From Pseudovibrio japonicus (GTDB lineage: Bacteria; Pseudomonadota; Alphaproteobacteria; Rhizobiales; Stappiaceae): a stretch of 64,000 nt of DNA. The stretch lies in contig NZ_BMXE01000012.1 in the NCBI RefSeq assembly GCF_014651595.1, forward strand, positions 1 to 64,000. The letters are read 5' to 3'. The position numbers and the translations under genes were made by a program. Shown here piece by piece: positions 18,780-28,462 of this stretch. Under the pieces are notes generated by a model, which was given only the letters and a program-made list of their open reading frames with translations, had not been told where the DNA came from and did not search any database. How positions within the stretch are numbered: position 1 is the stretch's first letter; each line of letters starts with the position of its first letter.

Positions 18780-19643
18780 ATGAGCAAGAAACTCACTATT
18801 TTTGAAATGGGCCCGCGCGACGGCCTGCAGAACGAAAAAGCATTGATCCCGACTGCAAACAAGATCGAACTGATCAACCGCCTCTCCGAGTGCGGGTTTG
18901 AAAAGATCGAAACCTCCAGCTTTGTGTCCCCCAAATGGGTGCCGCAAATGGCCGATGCTGCGGAAGTCTTTGCAGGCATCACCCGCAAACCCGGCATCCG
19001 CTACACCGCGCTAACCCCAAACATCAAAGGCTACGAGCGCGCCAAAGCATCCGGCGCCGACGAAGTTGCAGTTTTTGCCTCCGCCTCCGAAGGCTTTTCG
19101 CAAAAAAACATCAACTGCTCCATCGCAGAAAGCTTCGAGCGCTTCGCCCCGATTGTGGAAGCAGCAAAAGCCGACGGCATTCCGGTTCGCGGCTACGTCT
19201 CCTGCGTGGTTGAGTGCCCATACGATGGCGCGACACCACCAGAAAACGTAGCCAAGGTCTCCGAGCGCCTGCTGCAAATGGGCTGCTACGAGGTCTCCCT
19301 CGGCGACACCATTGGAGCCGCTGCGCCGGAAACCACCGAAGCGATGCTTGATGCGGTCCTAAAAGTCGTTCCGGCACAGCAACTTGCAGGCCACTTCCAC
19401 GACACCAGAGATCTGGCACTCGCCAACATCATGTCCAGCATCAAGATGGGCCTGCGCACCTTCGATTCAGCCATCGGCGGTCTGGGCGGCTGCCCTTATG
19501 CACCTGGTGCTAAAGGCAATGTCAGCACGCTGGCCGTCGCTAAAATGGCAAAACTGCTCGACTACGACACCGGCCTTGACATCGAGAAGCTGGAAGAAAC
19601 GCAAGAGTTCATTCTCTCCATCAAAGAGGCCGCAGCCGCATGA
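18780..19643 (+). CDS. mvaB: Hydroxymethylglutaryl-CoA lyase
   Basis: 287 residues. It cleaves HMG-CoA into acetyl-CoA and acetoacetate, the last step of leucine breakdown. The DRE-TIM barrel signature FEMGPRDGLQNEK, the metal-binding HFHDTRDLALAN and the active-site Cys loop GGLGGCPYAPGAKGN are present. GAGGAGG inside the end of the preceding gene lies 11 bases before the ATG. Its stop overlaps the next start (ATGA). Confidence 0.96.
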   Translation: MSKKLTIFEMGPRDGLQNEKALIPTANKIELINRLSECGFEKIETSSFVSPKWVPQMADAAEVFAGITRKPGIRYTALTPNIKGYERAKASGADEVAVFASASEGFSQKNINCSIAESFERFAPIVEAAKADGIPVRGYVSCVVECPYDGATPPENVAKVSERLLQMGCYEVSLGDTIGAAAPETTEAMLDAVLKVVPAQQLAGHFHDTRDLALANIMSSIKMGLRTFDSAIGGLGGCPYAPGAKGNVSTLAVAKMAKLLDYDTGLDIEKLEETQEFILSIKEAAAA

Positions 19644-20425
19644 CCTATCAGACCATCCGCATCGAAAAGGCAGAAAACGGCATCACCACGCTCTGGCTGG
19701 CACGCTCTGAGAAGCACAACGCCATGAGCGCCCAGATGATGGACGAACTCACATCAGCAGCCGACGAGCTGGATAACTGCGAACAAACCCGCGCCGTCAT
19801 CCTGGCCGCAGACGGCGATACCTTCTGCGCTGGCGGTGACCTCAAGTGGATGCAGGCACAGGCTGAGAAAGACCGCATCGGCAAGATGCAGGAAGCCAAC
19901 CGTCTGGCAGGCATGCTCAAGCGACTGGACAACCTGAAGAAACCACTGATCGCCCGCGTTCATGGCCCTGCCTATGGCGGCGGCGTTGGCATGCTCAGCG
20001 TGTGTGATCTTGTGGTCGCAGCTGATAACACCAAGTTCGCACTCACAGAAACCCGCCTCGGCCTGATCCCCGCAACCATCGGCCCCTATGTGGTTCGCCG
20101 ACTTGGCGAAGGCAATGCACGGCAGGTCTTTATGAACGCACGCCCGTTTGGCGCTACACGAGCCCACCACCTTGGTCTTGTATCAGTGGTGACAACAGCA
20201 GAAGACCTGGTGAAAGTAACGCAAAAAGAGGCAGAAGTTTATCTGAACTGCGCACCGGGTGCCGTGGCCGACGCAAAAGCACTTTGCCAGAGCTTGGCGC
20301 GCATGCCGGTAGAAAATCAGATCGACTACACCGCAAATGCCCTAGCGGACAGATGGGAAACTTCTGAAGCACAGGCAGGCATTTCTGCTTTCTTCGCCAA
20401 AGAAACACCACCATGGCGTAAATAA
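19640..20425 (+). CDS. liuC: Methylglutaconyl-CoA hydratase (crotonase family)
   Basis: 261 residues, overlapping the lyase gene by four bases. In the pathway it hydrates 3-methylglutaconyl-CoA to HMG-CoA. Crotonase features are TLWLARSEKHNAMS, the oxyanion-hole GDTFCAGGDLKWM and GPAYGGGVGMLSVCD, and the Glu in ALTETRLGLIPATIGPYV. The first Glu of two-base hydratases is Gly here (GGGVGML), as is common in bacterial LiuC-type enzymes. It is the last gene of the operon, which supplies every step from isovaleryl-CoA to acetyl-CoA plus acetoacetate. Confidence 0.92.
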   Translation: MTYQTIRIEKAENGITTLWLARSEKHNAMSAQMMDELTSAADELDNCEQTRAVILAADGDTFCAGGDLKWMQAQAEKDRIGKMQEANRLAGMLKRLDNLKKPLIARVHGPAYGGGVGMLSVCDLVVAADNTKFALTETRLGLIPATIGPYVVRRLGEGNARQVFMNARPFGATRAHHLGLVSVVTTAEDLVKVTQKEAEVYLNCAPGAVADAKALCQSLARMPVENQIDYTANALADRWETSEAQAGISAFFAKETPPWRK

Positions 20426-20533
20426 GACTTCAAGCACTTTTTTTGACCTGCGGCATATGCACAAATGCTGAGTTTTTTCTTTACTTGCTGGGTTCCTTTG
20501 TTACATAGCATTTAACGAAAAAACGAGTAATGA

Positions 20534-21778
20534 ATGCTGCCGGCACTCCAATCCATCAGGTCAAAACAGGATTTTCATACCCTTGTCTTCATTGCAGGGA
20601 CTGTTTTGCTAAATGCGATCGGTGCTGGGTTAATCATTCCGGTAACCCCCGCACTGGTCGCACAGCTCAGCCAAACCACCATCGCAAACGCAGCTCTGTG
20701 GGGCGGCTACATCGCTGCAAGCTATGCCGCCATGCAGTTTCTCTTCGGCCCCGCAGTCGGCGCTATCTCTGACAGGTTTGGGCGCCGTCCAGTCCTCTTA
20801 ATCTCTCTCGCCGTCCTGACAGTCGACTACCTGATCATGACCTTCGCAGGCTCTCTCTGGGTCCTGTTTATCGGCAGATTACTAGCCGGAATCGCCAGCG
20901 CGACTTACGCCACAGCCTATGCTGCCATCTCGGATATCTCCGGTAACGGCAAACGCGCAACCCGCTTCGGCATGGTCGGCGCCTCCATCGGCTTTGGCTT
21001 TGTGATCGGGCCTGTTATCGGCGGCTCACTGGCGCTCTTCGGTGTCCGCGTTCCGTTCTATGTTGCAGGACTCCTGATCGCCATAACCTTCGCCTACGGA
21101 CTGTTTTATCTGCCTGAAACACTGCCCAAATCAGCCAGAAGAGCGATCCGCTGGCGCCGCGCCAACCCCGTCGGCGCAGCTCTGGATATCGCCCAGACAC
21201 CGGTCCTGATGTGGTTCTTTATCGCCCTCTTCCTGTTTGAGATGGCAAACTTCGTTTATCCGGCAATCTGGCCATACTACACCATTGAAGCCTTCCACTG
21301 GACAACAGCTCAGGTCGGCCTCTCGCTTGCCATCGTAGGCCTCGGCTTCTCCACTGTGAAAGGTGGTCTTATTCGCTGGATCATCCCACGCAAGGGCGAA
21401 GCCAAAACAGTGCTCTATGGCTTCTTCTTCGCAGTAATTTCGCTACTCGGTTTTGCGTTCGCGCCCAACACACTAACAGTCATTCTGCTGCTGCCACCAG
21501 CCGCTCTGGGCGCCATGATCCCGCCTGCCATGATCGCACTAATGAGCCATCATGTCTCGCAGGACAAACAAGGCCGCCTTCAAGGCGCGCTCACCAGCAT
21601 CATTGGACTGACGCTGGTGCTTTCCACATTGGCAATGACACAGCTGTTCACCCGCTTTACCGCAGATGGGACAGATCTTTACTACCCCGGCGCACCTTTC
21701 CTGCTGGCGGCAACATTCATGTTGCTCGCCATTGGACCATTCTGGATGGGCCTGAAGAAGATTAGGGTCGGCAGCTAG
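20534..21778 (+). CDS. MFS transporter, TetA/multidrug-exporter type
   Basis: 414 residues with about twelve hydrophobic helices, an inner-membrane proton antiporter by family. The MFS motif A between helices 2 and 3 is GAISDRFGRRPVLL, and SATYATAYAAISDI with GASIGFGFVIGPVIGG matches motifs in the TetA/Bcr-like group. The substrate is unknown and tetracycline resistance should not be assumed. Its stop overlaps the convergent isochorismatase stop in a shared CTAG. Confidence 0.88.
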   Translation: MLPALQSIRSKQDFHTLVFIAGTVLLNAIGAGLIIPVTPALVAQLSQTTIANAALWGGYIAASYAAMQFLFGPAVGAISDRFGRRPVLLISLAVLTVDYLIMTFAGSLWVLFIGRLLAGIASATYATAYAAISDISGNGKRATRFGMVGASIGFGFVIGPVIGGSLALFGVRVPFYVAGLLIAITFAYGLFYLPETLPKSARRAIRWRRANPVGAALDIAQTPVLMWFFIALFLFEMANFVYPAIWPYYTIEAFHWTTAQVGLSLAIVGLGFSTVKGGLIRWIIPRKGEAKTVLYGFFFAVISLLGFAFAPNTLTVILLLPPAALGAMIPPAMIALMSHHVSQDKQGRLQGALTSIIGLTLVLSTLAMTQLFTRFTADGTDLYYPGAPFLLAATFMLLAIGPFWMGLKKIRVGS

Positions 21779-22335
21779 GCGACTGAAGCCCGCTCCAGAT
21801 ACTCTTTGGTTGAAACGATATTACTGCAGACAAAGGAAAGCGATGCCATAATCGCGGCCTGAACAAACTCCCGCGGTGAAGACGTGTCGCTAGACCCCGG
21901 TTCCCGCGTCGCACACGCATCATAAATAATGGTAATCGGATACCCAAGCTCGGTCGTGGCATGTGCTGCCGCCGCGATGCAGTCCTTACTCATAGAACCG
22001 CAGATCACCAGCTGTTCCACCTCCTCCTCATCCAGAATTTGCTTGAGGTTGTTGTTAAGAAAGATGTTGGAGGTGTACTTCGTCACCACAGGCTCATCTC
22101 CCAGCGGCTTCACCATCTCATGGATCTCAGCGCCGGGCGTACCTTCCACGGTAAACGGAGCATCTTCCTCTTTGAAGTGATGCCGAACATGCACGATGGT
22201 TTGGGCCTGATCGCGCGCTTTTTCAAGTAACATCTGGATATTGGTTGCAGCTTCCAACTGCCCCTCCAGCTCACATTTCCCACCTGGGAAGAAATCATTT
22301 TGACAGTCAATTATGAGCAGCGCAGTTGTCGTCAT
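21775..22335 (-). CDS. Isochorismatase-like cysteine hydrolase, copy 1
   Basis: 186 residues from the ATG at 22335 (GGAGGGG upstream; an upstream extension of ten codons is less likely). The catalytic triad of the family is D10 (LIIDCQNDFFPGG), K86 and C119 (GSMSKDCIAAAAHA). Members hydrolyse amides such as nicotinamide, N-carbamoylsarcosine or isochorismate; the substrate is not evident. It is a paralogue of the gene at 22741-23289: the triad sits at identical positions and the sequences align throughout (FFPGG, EEDAPF/EAGDAPF, DACAT). Confidence 0.88.
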   Translation of the reverse strand: MTTTALLIIDCQNDFFPGGKCELEGQLEAATNIQMLLEKARDQAQTIVHVRHHFKEEDAPFTVEGTPGAEIHEMVKPLGDEPVVTKYTSNIFLNNNLKQILDEEEVEQLVICGSMSKDCIAAAAHATTELGYPITIIYDACATREPGSSDTSSPREFVQAAIMASLSFVCSNIVSTKEYLERASVA

Positions 22336-22521
22336 TTTTCGTTCAACCCCTCCGGTGGCAGGCAATTATCGGAGATACTCTAATTGAGAGTGGTTGACTG
22401 AACCGGGCCAGAAACAGTCGTATTCATTACAAATTCTAAGCATATGCAACCAAACAGATGCGCCCTCTGCACCGGCATCTCCAATGCAACTGCCAAGACA
22501 AGTGCACACTCAATACGTTGA

Positions 22522-22671
22522 TCAGACCCCGGCCCTGCTCTGCAGAAACTCGTCAGTCACAATCACATTGCTGTGAGCAAATCTAAGTGAGGCCATCATC
22601 GCGCTTTGAACGTGGCTAGCAGAAACAACCACACCCTTGAACTCAAGGACTTCCGTTGCACAGGCATCCAT
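22522..22671 (-). pseudogene. Remnant of a third isochorismatase-like gene (C-terminal part only)
   Basis: The minus-strand frame from 22671 to the stop at 22522 reads MDACATEVLEFKGVVVSASH and continues with AMMASLRFAHSNVIVTDEF. This aligns with the last third of both flanking isochorismatase-like proteins (DACATLDMKHNGEVVPAKY..., AFMAALAFAYGKVISTEE). The upstream two thirds, including the catalytic D, K and C, are absent. It is in the same orientation as its intact relatives, so a tandem triplet lost one member by deletion. A purine-rich GGGAAGGGAAGAG precedes the ATG, so expression of a 49-residue stump is possible but no function is expected. Confidence 0.75.
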
Positions 22672-22691
22672 CTCTTCCCTTCCCCCCGGAA

Positions 22692-22720
22692 CAGAAGCCA
22701 GCTGCGTTTACTGGCTTCTG
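22692..22720. terminator. Perfect 10-bp hairpin downstream of isochorismatase copy 2
   Basis: CAGAAGCCAG and CTGGCTTCTG pair perfectly around a nine-base loop. It lies 20 bases beyond the stop of the gene at 22741-23289. There is no clear T-run on the minus strand, so it may protect the 3' end or act as a weak terminator. Confidence 0.5.
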
Positions 22721-22740
22721 AAAGCATTATACCAACGGTT

Positions 22741-23289
22741 CTAGCCAGCTAGATGTTCCTCTGTGCTGATTACTTTGCCATAAGCAAATGCAAGCGCCGC
22801 CATGAAGGCACCATGGACATATTTAGCTGGAACCACTTCACCATTGTGCTTCATATCCAATGTCGCACAGGCATCCTCAATGATTGTAGCGGTATAGCCC
22901 AGATCAACTGCTGCACGGACTGTCGCATCAATACAGTTGTGAGACATGGAACCCACAACAACCAGATGCTCAATACCCTGCTCATCAAGCAGTTCTTTCA
23001 GATTGGTTTCCAGAAAACTATTCGCGAACTGTTTCGTCACAAGCGGTTCACCATCCTGCGGCAAAACACTCTCGTGGATTTTCACACCTTCAGTACCTAC
23101 GTTGAAAAACGGCGCATCTCCAGCCTCAACCACGTGCTGAATATGTACGATAGGCGTACCCTTGCTGCGACTATCTTCGAGCAAACGTTTAACGTTCTGT
23201 GCGGCCTCAACCTGCCCATTCAGTTCCCACGCTCCACCAGGAAAGTAGTCATTTTGAACATCAACGATAACCAGTGCGGACTTGGACAT
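22741..23289 (-). CDS. Isochorismatase-like cysteine hydrolase, copy 2
   Basis: 182 residues from the ATG at 23289, with GGAG six bases upstream. The triad residues D10 (VIVDVQNDYFPGG), K86 (LVTKQFAN) and C119 (GSMSHNCIDATVRA) match copy 1 exactly in position. It is divergent from the GlxA-type regulator, about 100 bases away, which is therefore its likely regulator. The substrate is unknown. Confidence 0.88.
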   Translation of the reverse strand: MSKSALVIVDVQNDYFPGGAWELNGQVEAAQNVKRLLEDSRSKGTPIVHIQHVVEAGDAPFFNVGTEGVKIHESVLPQDGEPLVTKQFANSFLETNLKELLDEQGIEHLVVVGSMSHNCIDATVRAAVDLGYTATIIEDACATLDMKHNGEVVPAKYVHGAFMAALAFAYGKVISTEEHLAG

Positions 23290-23352
23290 CTGTATCTCCA
23301 TAAGTTTGTTCTTGTCGCCAATAAACTTATTCAACGCACCCAAACCACTCGA

Positions 23353-23383
23353 TTGGCATTTGCGACATAAAACATGCTATAAT
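23353..23383 (+). promoter_or_regulatory. Promoter of the GlxA-type regulator, possibly giving a leaderless mRNA
   Basis: A perfect -10 hexamer TATAAT at 23378-23383 is preceded by TTGGCA at 23353-23358 (19-base spacer, longer than ideal). Transcription would begin about 23389-23391, that is, at the ATG of the regulator itself, and no ribosome-binding site is present before that ATG. Confidence 0.5.
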
Positions 23384-23389
23384 TGCCAA

Positions 23390-24325
23390 ATGAGTAACTC
23401 GAAGCAGCATCACCGCATCGGGATCGTGTCGTACACAGGCGCACAGCAATCTGCGGTTTATGGCCTCATCGACATGTTCGAGGCAGCAAGCAAGAACGAC
23501 AAAAACAGCCTTCAAGCGATCATGCTTCAGGACGACCTAATCGCACCTGTGGAACCTGCTACATTCTCAGCAGTGATCCTTCCACCAAGCCTTGTCAGCG
23601 ATCATCCAACAATCCCTGCCTCCGTCACCCAATGGCTGAAACAACAACACAAAAGCGGGGCCATCCTTTGCTCAATCTGCGTTGGTGCAATGTTGCTGGC
23701 AGAAACGGGCATACTGGATAACAGACCCGCGACGACCCACTGGGCAATCACAGAAGATTTCGCGAAAAAATTCCCGCAGGTGAAACTCGACACAGACAAA
23801 ATGATTGTCGATGAAGGCGATATTATCACCGCTGGTGGCATCATGGCATGGACAGATCTGGGCTTGCGCCTCATCGATCATTTTGCGGGCCATACCACTA
23901 TGCTGGAAGTTGCTCGCAGGTTCCTGATTGATCCTGCTGGACGGGAACAAAAGAACTATCGCCGCTTCTACCCAAATCTTTCACACGGCGATCAAGCCAT
24001 TCTCAAGACACAACATTGGCTCCAGACCGCCTACAAGCAAAAGCTAACAGTTCCGCAAATGGCTGAAAAAGCCGGACTGACGGGCAGAACATTCCTCCGC
24101 CGCTTTGAAGTCGCAACAGGCCATACGCCCAATGCTTACCTGCAACAACTGCGCATAGCCGAAGCCCGTCAGCAACTGGAACAATCCAAACGTTCATTCA
24201 ACGAGATAGCATGGGACGTAGGCTACGAAGACCCAACCGCATGTCGCCGCGTTTTCATCAAAATTACAGGTCTTAGCCCCGGTCAGTATCGGCAGAAATT
24301 CAGCTATCAAAGCACCACCGCTTAG
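23390..24325 (+). CDS. GlxA-family regulator: DJ-1/PfpI-like domain plus AraC helix-turn-helix
   Basis: 311 residues starting at 23390, where homology-like sequence begins (RIGIVSYTGAQQSAVYGL); the frame is open upstream to 23282 but that part overlaps the divergent gene. The N-terminal 190 residues form the amidotransferase-like domain with the nucleophile-elbow cysteines in GAILCSICVGAMLLAETG (C94, C97). The C-terminal 100 residues form the AraC double HTH (MAEKAGLTGRTFLRRFEVATG, IAWDVGYEDPTACRRVF). Regulators of this type commonly control catabolism of small nitrogenous compounds, which fits the adjacent cysteine amidohydrolases. The effector is unknown. Confidence 0.9.
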   Translation: MSNSKQHHRIGIVSYTGAQQSAVYGLIDMFEAASKNDKNSLQAIMLQDDLIAPVEPATFSAVILPPSLVSDHPTIPASVTQWLKQQHKSGAILCSICVGAMLLAETGILDNRPATTHWAITEDFAKKFPQVKLDTDKMIVDEGDIITAGGIMAWTDLGLRLIDHFAGHTTMLEVARRFLIDPAGREQKNYRRFYPNLSHGDQAILKTQHWLQTAYKQKLTVPQMAEKAGLTGRTFLRRFEVATGHTPNAYLQQLRIAEARQQLEQSKRSFNEIAWDVGYEDPTACRRVFIKITGLSPGQYRQKFSYQSTTA

Positions 24326-24398
24326 TGCGTTCCCGCCAAAACTCACCTCAGATCAGTCCGGAATTGCCGCACGTAAGCATCAGTCGTGGCTCCTTTCC

Positions 24399-24743
24399 TC
24401 AGGAAGCCTTCTGCGTGCCCTGATGGTAAATCAACTGCCATCGATCATCTGCCAACCGCCAAATGGAGGTCCGGCGCGTGTCGTCCTCGACAACCTCATA
24501 GAACACCTGAATCAGAACGTCACTCAGCCTACGGCAGTGGTATCCCTTGATGGTCCGCCTCGGATACCCCACAGGCTTGGGAGCCAGCTCAGCCATAACC
24601 CGCGCACGATCTGTAAAATGACCGCTCCCACCAATCTCGACAAACTCATCATGCAACAACAACTCAAGCTGTTGCCGGTTCCCCCAGACAAAGTGCTCCC
24701 ATAACTGATTTTCGAGGTTCTCAAGCGTGGTTAAAAGAGACAT
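24399..24743 (-). CDS. SnoaL/DUF4440-like protein, copy A
   Basis: 114 residues from the ATG at 24743. A small protein of the NTF2-like (DUF4440/SnoaL) fold; the core is LLLHDEFVEIGGSGHFTDR...QVFYEVVEDDTRRTSIW...WQLIYHQGT. It is a clear paralogue of the gene at 24878-25222: same length, with DTRRTSIW and IYHQGT identical. Family members include ketosteroid-isomerase-like enzymes and proteins with no known activity; none can be assigned. Confidence 0.82.
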   Translation of the reverse strand: MSLLTTLENLENQLWEHFVWGNRQQLELLLHDEFVEIGGSGHFTDRARVMAELAPKPVGYPRRTIKGYHCRRLSDVLIQVFYEVVEDDTRRTSIWRLADDRWQLIYHQGTQKAS

Positions 24744-24877
24744 CTGGACACTCAACTTAGTGAAATTTACAGGCCTGCAATCTAAGCTCAAAACCATTTA
24801 GCCGCCGCGCACGCAAACACTCGGATTTTAGTGAAAGCAGAGCGGCAGCAGATAAACGACGGATGCCACTGCTTGCC

Positions 24878-25222
24878 TCAGGCTTCTTTCCGCGTCCCTT
24901 GATGATAAATCATAGACCACTGCCCACTCCCAAGCTTCCAGATGGACGTCCGGCGCGTGTCGTTTTCGATGATCCGATAAAACACCTGAACCAGATTCTC
25001 GCTCAACTTTCGGAGTTGAAAGTCCGCAATCGTCCTCGGCGGATAATCATCAGCGTCAACCAGAAGCGCCTCAACAATCTCCAAGCGGTCATACACTCGA
25101 CCACTCGCCCCGATCTCGATGAAGTCTGGATGTAGGAGCTGTTCAAGTTCTTGCCGTGATCCTCGAATAGCGGGATCTAGGAGTTCGTATTCGAGAACTT
25201 CAAAGGACTTAGAATTATACAT
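24878..25222 (-). CDS. SnoaL/DUF4440-like protein, copy B
   Basis: 114 residues from the ATG at 25222, eight bases after the stop of the membrane-protein gene, with a weak purine-rich site (AAAGACGAG). It shares the fold and the motifs HPDFIEIGASG, DTRRTSIWKL and MIYHQGTRKEA with copy A. The two copies probably arose by tandem duplication and have diverged well beyond their conserved core. Function unknown. Confidence 0.8.
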   Translation of the reverse strand: MYNSKSFEVLEYELLDPAIRGSRQELEQLLHPDFIEIGASGRVYDRLEIVEALLVDADDYPPRTIADFQLRKLSENLVQVFYRIIENDTRRTSIWKLGSGQWSMIYHQGTRKEA

Positions 25223-25229
25223 CTCGTCT

Positions 25230-25760
25230 TTAAAAATCTGGTTCGACCCGTTCCTTAATGCGTTTTGTTTTATACCCTTCAAGACCATCAGTTCCATCAT
25301 GAAAGTGATTATCGGGATCTTTTCTCATACGCCGGAGATACACCGCACCTAACCCCCAAAGCGCCAGCCAGATTACAAAGAACTTAATAACACCCAAGAT
25401 AGTTCCACCCAATATAGCAATCTCGAGTACCTCGTCCGCCCGGCTGCCGACCAGACGCTTGAACTCAGCATATTGGAACATAAAAACCATCGCCTCCACC
25501 AAAGCAGCAGACAAGGCACAAAGCAGCGATAAGGTAAACAAGCGCCACCCTTTGGGCCGCTGGAACGTCTTTTCAACAATCCGGTTTACTGTAAATCCTG
25601 CAGCAAGTATGGAAACTACCGTACCCATTCCTCTTATCTGAATATCCATACCGGACTGGGTCAGCAGTTTTCCAATGATCGCCAGCAGAGCCAAGAACAG
25701 ACAGTAATAGAACAGGAACGAAAAGGCTCCAGCCCAGACACTAAACGTTTTGCGACGCAT
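25230..25760 (-). CDS. Four-helix inner-membrane protein of unknown function
   Basis: 176 residues from the ATG at 25760 (GGGAGGCGAG upstream). Four hydrophobic segments are visible, at about 9-30, 42-58, 70-92 and 115-140, followed by a charged C-terminal tail. No catalytic motif is recognised. Overall it resembles the small ABZJ_00895-type membrane proteins. Probably cotranscribed with SnoaL copy B. Confidence 0.7.
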   Translation of the reverse strand: MRRKTFSVWAGAFSFLFYYCLFLALLAIIGKLLTQSGMDIQIRGMGTVVSILAAGFTVNRIVEKTFQRPKGWRLFTLSLLCALSAALVEAMVFMFQYAEFKRLVGSRADEVLEIAILGGTILGVIKFFVIWLALWGLGAVYLRRMRKDPDNHFHDGTDGLEGYKTKRIKERVEPDF

Positions 25761-25900
25761 CTCGCCTCCCTGAGGCATTCACGACTTTGACGTACAAAAC
25801 ATTAAACACAGAGATCCGAAGGAACAAACCCGGATTTCACCCACTGAAATCAAGAAGAACTCCGCTCAGCAAGTGTCGCACACCCTCGTCCTAGGCCAAC

Positions 25901-25929
25901 AAAAAACCCGATGCCTCTCGACACCGGGT
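25901..25929 (-). terminator. Rho-independent terminator of the nqr operon
   Basis: On the minus strand, a 10-bp stem (with two G-U pairs), a GAGA loop and then TTTTT follow the nqrF stop by about 30 bases. The stem is 25906-25929 and the T-run 25901-25905. Confidence 0.9.
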
Positions 25930-25957
25930 CTTTCAATTCTCTCAACTATCTCAGCGC

Positions 25958-27181
25958 TTAACCGCCGAAGTCGTCCAGCATGATGTCTTCACGTTCCACG
26001 CCCAGATCAACCAACATGTTGATCACGGACTGGTTCATGATTGGAGGACCACACATGTAGTATTCGCAGTCTTCTGGCGAAGCATGGTCCTTCAGGTACT
26101 CGTTGTAGAGCACATTGTGAATGAACCCGGTGTAGCCGTCCCAGTCATCATCTGGCTGAGGATCGGAAAGCGCCACATGCCATGTGAAGTTCGGGAACTC
26201 TTTCGCCAGCTGGTCGAAGTCCTCAACAAAGAACATCTCTTTCTTGGAACGAGCGCCGTACCAGAAGGTAATCTTACGATCACGGTTCTCAAGACGCTTC
26301 AGCTGATCGAAGATGTGTGAGCGCATAGGCGCCATACCAGCACCACCACCGACAAACACCATTTCCTTGTCGGTTTCGCGAGCAAAGAACTCACCAAACG
26401 GACCGGAAATAGTCACCTTGTCACCCGGCTTCAGGTTGAAGATGTAAGAAGACATCTTACCGGCTGGAATGCCTGAGGTGCCCGGAGGTGGAGAAGCAAC
26501 ACGAACGTTCAGCATGATCATGCCTTTTTCGTCCGGGTAGTTCGCCATGGAATAAGCACGTTCAACTGGCTCGTCCACAACGGACTCATACTGCCACAGA
26601 TTGAACTTGTCCCAGTCCTCACGGTACTGTTCTTCAATGTCGAAGTCGGTGTATTTCAGCTTGTGAGCCGGAGCTTCAATCTGAATGTAACCACCAGCAC
26701 GGAAGTTCACATCTTCGCCTTCAGGCAGGTCCAGAACCAGCGCCTTAATGAAAGTTGCAACGTTCTCGTTGGAGCGAACAGTACACTCCCACTTTTTCAC
26801 GCCGAACACTTCTTCAGGAACTTCGATCTTCATGTCCTGCTTTACAGCAACCTGACAGGAAAGACGATCACCACAGCGTGCTTCACGCTTAGTGATATGG
26901 CTTTCCTCGGTCGCCAGAATGGAACCACCACCCTCGTGCACTTTCACGCGGCACTGAGCACAGGTACCACCGCCACCACAGGCGGAAGGAACGAAGATCT
27001 TCTGATCCGCCAGCACGTTGAGAAGCTTGCCACCCGCCGGAACGGAAATGGTCTTCTCACCGTTGATTTCGATGTTAACGTCGCCGGAAGCAACCAGCTT
27101 GCTGCGTGCCATAAGAATGACGATCACCAGCGCAAGCACGATCAGAGTAAAGAGCGTAATGCCCCAGGTAAAGTCTTGCAT
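25958..27181 (-). CDS. nqrF: Na+-translocating NADH:quinone reductase subunit F
   Basis: 407 residues. The electron entry subunit: it takes hydride from NADH on FAD and passes electrons through a 2Fe-2S cluster. One N-terminal membrane helix (about 7-25) is followed by a ferredoxin domain ([11 protein letters not shown], then C in [10 protein letters not shown]). The flavin domain (RAYSMANYP) and NADH-binding motifs ([21 protein letters not shown]) follow. Last gene of nqrABCDEF. Confidence 0.97.
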   Translation of the reverse strand: MQDFTWGITLFTLIVLALVIVILMARSKLVASGDVNIEINGEKTISVPAGGKLLNVLADQKIFVPSACGGGGTCAQCRVKVHEGGGSILATEESHITKREARCGDRLSCQVAVKQDMKIEVPEEVFGVKKWECTVRSNENVATFIKALVLDLPEGEDVNFRAGGYIQIEAPAHKLKYTDFDIEEQYREDWDKFNLWQYESVVDEPVERAYSMANYPDEKGMIMLNVRVASPPPGTSGIPAGKMSSYIFNLKPGDKVTISGPFGEFFARETDKEMVFVGGGAGMAPMRSHIFDQLKRLENRDRKITFWYGARSKKEMFFVEDFDQLAKEFPNFTWHVALSDPQPDDDWDGYTGFIHNVLYNEYLKDHASPEDCEYYMCGPPIMNQSVINMLVDLGVEREDIMLDDFGG

Positions 27182-27194
27182 CTACTCGTCCCCC

Positions 27195-27803
27195 TTACAG
27201 CTTCACGCCTGAGAATGCCATGAAGCCCATGGCCATCAGACCAGCAGTGATGAAGGTGATGCCAAGACCCTGCAGCCCATCAGGAACATCAGAGTACTTC
27301 AGCTTTTCACGCACACCAGCCATCGCAGTAATCGCCAGCGCCCAACCAATACCGGAAGAAATACCGTAAACGGAAGATTCTGCCAGATTGTAGTCACGCT
27401 CTACCATGAACAAAGAACCACCCATGATCGCGCAGTTCACCGTGATCAGCGGCAGGAAGATACCCAGCGCGTTGTAAAGCGCAGGCACATAACGATCGAG
27501 GAACATCTCAAGGATCTGCACCACAGCAGCGATAACACCGATGTAGGAGATCAGACCAAGAAAGCGCAGGTCAGTGCCTTCAAGACCTGCCCATGCCAAC
27601 GCACCGTCATTAAGCAAAGTGGTGTAAAGGATGTTGTTGATTGGCACGGTCAGGCCCTGCACAACAACAACGGAGATACCCAGACCAAGCGCAGTCTCAA
27701 CCTTCTTGGAAACCGCAAGGAATGTACACATTCCAAGGAAGAAGGAGAGCGCAAGGTTTTCGATAAAGATCGCCTTTACGGCGAGGGAAAGAAGCCCTTC
27801 CAT
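27195..27803 (-). CDS. nqrE: Na+-NQR subunit E
   Basis: 202 residues with six membrane helices. NqrE and NqrD are homologous, inversely oriented membrane subunits that hold an intramembrane 2Fe-2S centre. The pattern [17 protein letters not shown] in helix 1 and [11 protein letters not shown] in helix 4 carry the expected cysteines. It starts three bases after the nqrD stop. Confidence 0.97.
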   Translation of the reverse strand: MEGLLSLAVKAIFIENLALSFFLGMCTFLAVSKKVETALGLGISVVVVQGLTVPINNILYTTLLNDGALAWAGLEGTDLRFLGLISYIGVIAAVVQILEMFLDRYVPALYNALGIFLPLITVNCAIMGGSLFMVERDYNLAESSVYGISSGIGWALAITAMAGVREKLKYSDVPDGLQGLGITFITAGLMAMGFMAFSGVKL

Positions 27804-27805
27804 AA

Positions 27806-28461
<656 letters not shown>

Positions 28462-28462
<1 letters not shown>

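Noticed and set aside
20534-21778. Tetracycline resistance determinant
   Set aside because: TetA-like MFS architecture alone does not establish drug specificity, and no tetR-type gene is adjacent.
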